This document shows, one piece after another, positions 1 to 5,700 of a stretch of 8,581 bases of DNA (positions are counted from its first letter, which is position 1; each line of letters starts with the position of its first letter). Under the pieces are notes generated by a model. That model had not been told where the DNA came from. It did not search any database and saw nothing but the letters and a program-made list of their open reading frames with translations. The DNA lies in NCBI GenBank assembly GCA_017419895.1, contig JAFOKI010000297.1, forward strand, positions 1 through 8,581, written 5' to 3'. Origin of the DNA: Eubacterium sp. Lineage in GTDB: Bacteria; Bacillota; Clostridia; Peptostreptococcales; Anaerovoracaceae. A program made the translations under genes and the position numbers.

Positions 1-790
1 AAGCCTTGAGGGCGTGGCCGACACAAAAAACCACGCGGTGTTCACGATCGCCGTTCCCACAACCGCCGGCACCGCCGCCGAGGTCACCATCAACTACGTC
101 ATCACCGACGTGGAAAAGAAGAGAAAATTCGTCTGCGTCGACGTTCACGACATCCCCGAAGTCGCCGTAGTCGACCCCGACATGATGTCCTCGATGCCCA
201 GAGGCCTCACCGCTTCCACCGGCATGGACGCCCTGACACACGCCATCGAAGGCTATACCACCAAGGCTGCCTGGGAACTGACAGACATGTTCCATCTGGA
301 GGCCATCCGCCTCATCGCGAAGCACCTGCGCGGAGCCGTCGAGAACGTCCCGGAAGACCGGGAAGGTATGGCCCTCGCCCAGTATGTCGCCGGCATGGGA
401 TTCTCCAACGTCGGTCTCGGCATCGCGCACTCCATCGCCCACACTCTCGGCGCACACTATGACACGCCCCACGGAGTGGCCTGCGCAATGATGCTTCCCA
501 TCGTCATGGAGTACAACCAGGAATGCACCGGAGAGCGCTATCGCGAGATCGCCCGCGCCATGGGCGTGGAAGGCGTTGATTCCATGACTCAGGAAGAGTA
601 CCGCAAGGCGGCCGTAGATGCCGTAAAGAAGCTCTCCGCTGACGTCGGCATCCCCGCAAAGAACGACCGTGTCCGTGAGGAGGATCTGGATCAGCTGGCA
701 GCAGACGCATATGCAGACGCATGCCGTCCCGGCAATCCCCGCGACACCAACGTGGAGGACCTCAAGGAACTCTACAGGAAGATCATGTAA
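1..790 (+). CDS. fucO: Iron-containing alcohol dehydrogenase, lactaldehyde reductase-like (5'-truncated by the window edge)
   Basis: This is the C-terminal part of a group III, Fe(II)-dependent alcohol dehydrogenase. The open frame runs back to base 2, so the true start lies outside the window; a GTG at 14 is internal. About 263 codons remain of the roughly 380 usual for the family, so most of the N-terminal nucleotide-binding domain is missing. Numbering from GTG-14, the family motif PTTAGTAAEVT is at 15-25. The expected metal ligands are all present: Asp72 and His76 (MDALTHAIEGY), His139 (first His of IAHSIAH) and His153 (TPHG). From memory, the NYVITD, FVCVD and QYVAGMGFSNVGLG stretches match E. 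coli FucO closely. FucO interconverts L-lactaldehyde and (S)-1,2-propanediol with NAD(H) in the cytoplasm during fucose/rhamnose fermentation. The substrate here is inferred from similarity; another short-chain alcohol is possible. No terminator follows within 30 bases of the stop, because the intron now separates the gene from the hairpin at 2677-2716. Confidence 0.9.
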   Translation, partial: SLEGVADTKNHAVFTIAVPTTAGTAAEVTINYVITDVEKKRKFVCVDVHDIPEVAVVDPDMMSSMPRGLTASTGMDALTHAIEGYTTKAAWELTDMFHLEAIRLIAKHLRGAVENVPEDREGMALAQYVAGMGFSNVGLGIAHSIAHTLGAHYDTPHGVACAMMLPIVMEYNQECTGERYREIARAMGVEGVDSMTQEEYRKAAVDAVKKLSADVGIPAKNDRVREEDLDQLAADAYADACRPGNPRDTNVEDLKELYRKIM

Positions 791-820
791 TGCCATTCCA
801 CAGTTAGATATAAATGCATA

Positions 821-853
821 ATCGAGTAGGGCGGAACGAGTCCGCCCTCTCAC
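821..853 (-). ncRNA. Group II intron domain VI and 3' splice end
   Basis: Immediately after domain V the - strand reads GTGAGAGGGCGGA, then CTCGTTCCGCCCTACTCGAT. GGGCGGA/TCCGCCC-type pairing forms the domain VI hairpin. The tail CTACTCGAT is the usual 3' end of this intron type, finishing in the expected A-pyrimidine dinucleotide. The branch-point adenosine should lie in the 3' strand or tail of this hairpin, although class C introns often splice by hydrolysis. Confidence 0.8.
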
Positions 854-887
854 ACCACCGTACGTGCCGTTCGGCATACGGCGGTTC
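854..887 (-). ncRNA. Group II intron domain V (catalytic hairpin)
   Basis: The 34 nt read on the - strand start GAACCGCCGTATG and end CGTACGGTGGT. A 9-bp lower helix (ACCGCCGTA with TACGGTGGT, including the usual wobble) is followed by the asymmetric bulge and a short GCC/GGC upper helix closed by a four-base loop. This is the metal-binding catalytic core of the ribozyme. From memory it differs by only a base pair or so from domain V of the O. iheyensis IIC intron, and it carries the CGC triad typical of class C rather than AGC. Confidence 0.92.
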
Positions 888-2142
888 AACCCAAACAATA
901 GTAATCCACGCAACTCAGAAGTCCTCGCTTTGCGAGGATTTCTTTGTTTATAAGACGCAACCCGGTTGTCTTAACGGCCGCTTGGTAGCGGTCTCCTAAT
1001 GCAACTGATTGCCTCGCCATCCATTCTGGAGCTCCAAGTTTCCGCAGTCCCCAACATCTTTTACTGGGTTTCTTCCACTGTTTCCATATGACTACTCTCA
1101 TGCGTGTTCTCAGGTGCTTATCGATTCTTTGGAGTACATTCATCATACTCCCGATCCTGAAATAGTTTATCCATCCGCGTGTGACCTGATTCAGCATAGT
1201 TATTCTTCTATCCATGCTTATCGACCAACTGCGACTAGTCAACTCTTTCAGTCTGTTCTTGAATCTCTTCACTGAGTCCTGATGAGGTCTTGCTTTCCAT
1301 CCCTCGCTGTCCTTCCAGAAGCCGAATCCGAGATACTTGAGTCCCCCAGGCCTCGTAACTTTCGTCTTGGTCATGTTGACCTTGAGCCCCAGTTTCTTCT
1401 CTATCCACTTCGTTATCGTATGCATGACCCTGTTTGCAGCCGCGCTGCTGCCTACTGCTATCACGCAGTCATCTGCATACCTTACAAAGTGCAGCCCTCT
1501 TGCTTTCAGTTCCTTATCCAGTTCATTGAGCATGATGTTTGACAAGAGCGGTGACAGGTTTCCGCCCTGCGGTGTTCCTTTCTCCGTCTCCTCATACCTG
1601 CCGTCCACCATCACTCCTGCTTTGAGATACTTGTGAATCAATGATTCTGTATCTCCGTCATTGATGATTCCGTGGACTAAGTACATGAGTTTGTCCTGTG
1701 GAACGTTGTCGAAAAACTTTTCGAGGTCGATGTCCACGATGTAATCATATCCGTCGTTCAGGTATTCGAGCAGTTTGATTATTGCCTGTTGCGCTCTGCG
1801 TTTCGGTCTGAATCCGTAGCTGTATTCGCTAAACAGCGGTTCAACTATCGGTGTCAGCTTCTGCGCTATCGCCTGCTCGATTATCCTGTCTACCACGCTC
1901 GGTATCCCGAGTTTCCGCACTCCGCCGTTTGGCTTGGGTATCTCTACCCTCCGCACTGGCTGGGGTGTGTACTTGCGGTTGCGGATCTTCTCGCGGATGC
2001 TCTCCCAGTTCTCGACGAGATACTCTTTGACCTGTTCAGTCGTTATCCCGTCTACTCCGCTGGCGCCTCTATTTGCGACTACTCGCTTGTACGCCTGCTT
2101 CATGTTCTCTTTGGAGAGTATTTCCTCCAGAAGTTGCGACAT
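886..2142 (-). CDS. ltrA: Group II intron-encoded reverse transcriptase/maturase (class C)
   Basis: This 418-residue multifunctional protein helps its intron RNA fold and splice and then copies it into DNA at a new site. The RT domain covers about residues 15-290, with fingers motifs VRRVEIPKPNGGVRKLGIP (about 63-81) and YSYGFRP (107-113). Catalytic aspartates lie in VDIDLEKFFD (Asp137/Asp139) and in YADD (222-225); TPQGG is at 190-194. The maturase/thumb domain X follows at about 300-380 (RITMLNQVTRGWINYF region). There is no HNH endonuclease domain; the protein ends about 40 residues later in a GLLSC-VDYY tail, as is normal for class C proteins of about 420 residues. The start is set by AGGAG at 2155-2151, 8 nt before the ATG. 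The TGA stop (888-886) lies at the first bases of domain V, so coding and ribozyme sequence abut. All RT motifs are intact, so it should be active. Confidence 0.95.
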   Translation of the reverse strand: MSQLLEEILSKENMKQAYKRVVANRGASGVDGITTEQVKEYLVENWESIREKIRNRKYTPQPVRRVEIPKPNGGVRKLGIPSVVDRIIEQAIAQKLTPIVEPLFSEYSYGFRPKRRAQQAIIKLLEYLNDGYDYIVDIDLEKFFDNVPQDKLMYLVHGIINDGDTESLIHKYLKAGVMVDGRYEETEKGTPQGGNLSPLLSNIMLNELDKELKARGLHFVRYADDCVIAVGSSAAANRVMHTITKWIEKKLGLKVNMTKTKVTRPGGLKYLGFGFWKDSEGWKARPHQDSVKRFKNRLKELTSRSWSISMDRRITMLNQVTRGWINYFRIGSMMNVLQRIDKHLRTRMRVVIWKQWKKPSKRCWGLRKLGAPEWMARQSVALGDRYQAAVKTTGLRLINKEILAKRGLLSCVDYYCLG

Positions 2143-2150
2143 GGGTTTGT

Positions 2151-2155
2151 CTCCT
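2151..2155 (-). promoter_or_regulatory. Ribosome binding site of the intron maturase
   Basis: AGGAG on the - strand lies 8 nt upstream of the ATG at 2142. This fixes the maturase start and shows that it can be translated independently of any upstream gene. Confidence 0.75.
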
Positions 2156-2676
2156 TTCCTTCCTTTGCTCTCGTACCCTTACTCCTACCTCCTGTGGGCC
2201 TTTTGCTCCGTTACGTCTTTGCTACTAAGTCCTCGTCGGATATGGGTACTTGCCTCAAGAGTTCCATTCGACTCTTGGGTTGTTCGGCCCTTTGCTCCGC
2301 TCCCATTACAGGAGTTTCATCACTACTACGGCCTCTGCTGACTTCTCACAGTTCGTTGTTACTGCGACTTCGTTTCGAATACGTCTACTCCTTGTCGTCT
2401 GCGAGACCTCGCGGGATAAGTCGTCAATCTTTCCTCGTCTGCCTGCCCAATTTACGCATACGGGTTACGGTCGCCTTTCGGACTTCGTGACACCTAGCCC
2501 ACTCATCCGCCGTATACGCCTCTCTTTTGGGTTTCTGTTCGTCAGGCTACGATTTCGCTATCCCTTCTTCTCGCCCAAACCTCACGATTTGAACCTTGGG
2601 AGTCGCTTTGGGGTTCGTCGGCGACTACGCCCCTTGTGGACTTTCACCACAGATTAACGGCATGCCCGTCATACTC

Positions 2677-2716
2677 AAAAAAAGAGATACGGAGCAGTTG
2701 CCCCGTATCTCTTTTT
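2677..2716. terminator. Bidirectional intrinsic terminator between fucO and the surface-protein gene
   Basis: A 14-bp perfect inverted repeat (2679-2692 with 2703-2716; arms contain GAGATACGG and CCGTATCTC) is extended by a wobble and two GC pairs to a four-base loop. Read on the - strand it is followed by seven T residues (2683-2677) and terminates the surface-protein gene, whose stop codon is 14 bases upstream. Read on the + strand it is followed by TTTTTCTCTT and can terminate fucO. The intron 5' end is two or three bases beyond the - strand T-run, so this hairpin is also the intron's target feature. Confidence 0.9.
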
Positions 2717-2730
2717 CTCTTAATTTCTTC

Positions 2731-5700
2731 TTACTTTCTGTCGTTCTTTTTCTTCATGATCATCAGAACTGCAAGAGCCAGAAGTGACACGCAAGACACA
2801 ATCGCCCAAACACCCATACTGCTGGCATCATCCGTTATAGGTGCGGCCTCGTCTGTAATTTCGTGCTTGTTTGTTATTACATCTCCGTCTTTATAGATTA
2901 TCCTGTCTGATTCGTATCCTGAAACCGGTTGCTCGGACATGGTGTACTTGATCTCTTCGCCGTCATCATACTTCGGCAGTTTTTCAAACGTCCACTTCCA
3001 GCCGTCCTTCTCCGTGACCGTCACGCTGTCGATCTTTTCGCCGTTCGCGTAAAGATCCACCGTGATGCTCCCGGGTCTGATGCCATCCTGGTCGTCGCTG
3101 TCATCCCACACCTTGCTACCGCTCACGCTCACCTTCTCGGGCTCGTGTTTGTTGGTGATCACCTCACCGTCCTTTATCGAGTCCTTGTCGGCTTTGTACC
3201 CGCTCACCGGCTGCTCGGACATGCTGTACTTGATCTCTTCGCCGTCATCATACTTCGGCAGTTTTTCGAACGTCCACTTCCAGCCGTCCTTCTCCGTGAC
3301 CGTCACGCTGTCGATCTTTTCGCCGTCTGCGAACAGGTCCACCGTAATGCTGTCCGGTCTGATGTCGTCCCGGTCACCGTCGTCGTCCCATGCCTTGCTG
3401 CCGCTCACATTTACAGTTTCTGAACTATAGGTATCTGCAATCAGTCCTGTCTGAAGCTCAATTCCTTCAATAACGGTGCTTTCAGTGAGCCTGAAATCTT
3501 CCAGTTCTGTAAATATAAGCTTCTTCTCATCTTTATCCCAATCAACAGTTCCGAGCATACTAAGTATTCCTGAATCACTGATGCTGAATGCGAGTATGCC
3601 TTCAAACTGTTCATAATTATCAGGCGCTTTGGTTTCTTTGAGGTAATATGTACCACTGGAAAGCTTGAGATCTGCGCTGCCTTTATCCGCTCCATAATAC
3701 TCGTCATCCGCTCTCAAGAACCCATCATCACCTGAAGACAGCGTAGTTATCAGATCCCTTATGTAAAAGTTCCACTGGTCGTTAGCATATTCCGGATCGC
3801 CGCCGTAAAGCTCAAACATAGCTCCGTCAAGGAACCAGTTATTGTGTTCTGCAGCTACCTTAACCAAACGGAACGCTCCTTCCGAATACTGGTTTAGAAC
3901 GATTACGTCAGCGGTCTGGTCTTTCAGTATCTGTCCTTGAAGTACCTCGCTGTCCTCGTCGGTCAGGGTCTTAAAAGTAGACCCGCTGTCTGAGATTTTT
4001 TCAAGCGAGCAGCCCTGGGGCATACTGGTCTCAGTGACCTGGAACACCATATCCGGTATAACCTGTTTAATTACTACCGTATAATCTGCGGGAACATAAT
4101 CAATATAACCTGTCTGTGAGCTCCAGTCGAAGATCGGGTCCGCCGGATCCTTGGAGGGGATCACCTGCATCGTATCTCCGGAAGAATAGTAATATCTGCC
4201 GTCTTCTCCTTGTGTCAGCGGAACCATTCTTGAATCGATACGATAGTAATAGACTCCTTCCTTCATGATGTAATACGGTGCGACCGAATACGCCGATAAT
4301 TTATCAGCGGATGGTCCGAGCAAGACCTGGAATTGGAAAACGAGCGAATCATCCGGTGTCTGCCCAAGACTTAGGTCTAGTTTCTTTGTGATGTGCAGCT
4401 CTTGAGGACGAATGACATTATTGTAGATCAGCTGTTTGCGCTGCTTTACGAGCGCAGGCTCCACGGAATAATCTCTAAGCGCTTCATCGCCCTCATTTAT
4501 CCGACTCTCCAAAAGTACATCATTTCCCCGCACTTCACTCACGAACAAAGGATCGACTGCGATCTCTCTGACATAGTAAGGATAATTCTGCAGTCTTGCG
4601 TCTTTAAACACAACGCCTTCATCGTGCCCGAGCCGTATCACGTTCTCGTATTCCTGACCTTCGATCGTGATTTTTTCAAAAGTAGTCGGCTCATCTGTGT
4701 CACGCCATCCGCCGCCGTCAGTCATCTCAGCCACCGAAGCATAGTCGTCGGTCAGAGGGACTTCTACGCCGTCTATGATCAGGAACGCCTGGAAAAGGAA
4801 GTCTTTGTCTGTATACTGCTGTTTATCTGTTCCGCTTATCTCTTTTGCGATAAGCAGATCATCCGGTGTCGTGGAGATATTGAACCTAGTGCGCAGATTA
4901 GCTGAGCCTTTTCCTCTCTCAAGATAGAACATGCGCATCTTGTGCCCGAAAGAGTCCCCTCTCAGGGTCTCCCCGTCAAAAAACTCTTCAGTTTTTTCGT
5001 CATCCCATGAAGAACCGTCCGGAAACACGCCCGCTTTTCTGAAAGCCTCGCGGATCGTTGCCGGATATTCATAATCCTTTCTGACAGTGCCTGAATAACT
5101 TACCGGGATCGCATTATGGGTCGAGATTTCTCCTGTAGTGAAGTTTATCGTTCCGCGATGAGCAGAATGGATCCCTCCGAGATCCAGAATGAGTACATCA
5201 TCCACAAAGATCCACAGATCATCATCGCCGGAGAACTCGAATATGATCTCGTTTCCGTTGCGGTCTTTTCCGTTTGTCGGCTGGATAAAATTAGTTTCTA
5301 CCGACATACCGTAGTTGTAATCGTATCCTCCGTCGAGCTTCGGCGCTGTTTCGATCTTATGAAGCGCCTGACCCTTACGCGGCTCGTCCGCGGGAAGAGG
5401 ATTCATATACTCGTCATTTATATTTGTCTGGTCGGTATATACATCTGTCAGTATCCTGCTGAACGGCATAAAGTGACCGTGAGTGTTTACTTTTGTCGGA
5501 GACCCAAGCTGATCATATACAGTAAAATCACCAGTGTCAGTATTCAGATAAGCATAGTTCTTCGCTGAATTGTACTCGAAATAACCGGTCTCGCTGTATG
5601 TGCTTTCCAGCAGAAGATGATTGGCTTCAGTTACAAAGTAATCACTGTCCGGATCGAACAGTGCGGTAAGCGCATGTCTCTCCCCTACCAATGAAACCGG

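Larger units (their letters stand above)
821..2674 (-). mobile_element. Group IIC intron (complete, about 1.85 kb)
   Basis: This is a self-splicing retroelement encoded on the - strand. Its 3' end is marked by a canonical 34-nt domain V (854-887), then a domain VI hairpin ending CTACTCGAT at 829-821. Its 5' end is placed at 2674, where the - strand reads GTATGACGGGCATG. From memory this aligns with the 5' end of the Oceanobacillus iheyensis IIC intron (GUGUGCCCGGCAUG), and the conserved hairpin GTGGTGAAAGTCCAC follows at 2650-2636. The 532 bases at 2143-2674 hold no credible gene; they are RNA domains I-III and the start of domain IV, with the maturase ORF in domain IV. Three things support class C: the domain V sequence, a maturase with no endonuclease domain, and insertion directly downstream of an intrinsic terminator. 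The boundaries are good to a few bases. Nothing suggests the element is degenerate. Confidence 0.9.

Noticed and set aside
886..2142. Retron or DGR/CRISPR-associated reverse transcriptase
   Set aside because: Domain X, the adjacent group II domain V/VI and the 5' intron domains make this an ordinary intron-encoded maturase. No msr/msd, template/variable repeat or cas gene is present.
1009..2657. Several + strand open frames of 60-230 codons opposite the intron
   Set aside because: They lie antisense to the maturase ORF or to the structured intron domains, lack ribosome binding sites and have no recognisable protein features. They are shadows.
2674..2716. IS-element terminal inverted repeat at the hairpin next to the reverse transcriptase
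   Set aside because: Both arms lie together on one side of the element, and the T-runs plus position after the adhesin stop mark an intrinsic terminator. No matching repeat exists near 821.
2929..3430. + strand open frames of 122 and 164 codons with internal repeats
   Set aside because: They mirror the duplicated Cna_B coding DNA on the other strand; the repetitive look comes from that duplication.
4393..5568. + strand open frames of 150 and 170 codons within the adhesin gene
   Set aside because: They are antisense to continuous, domain-bearing adhesin coding sequence, with no start signals or motifs.
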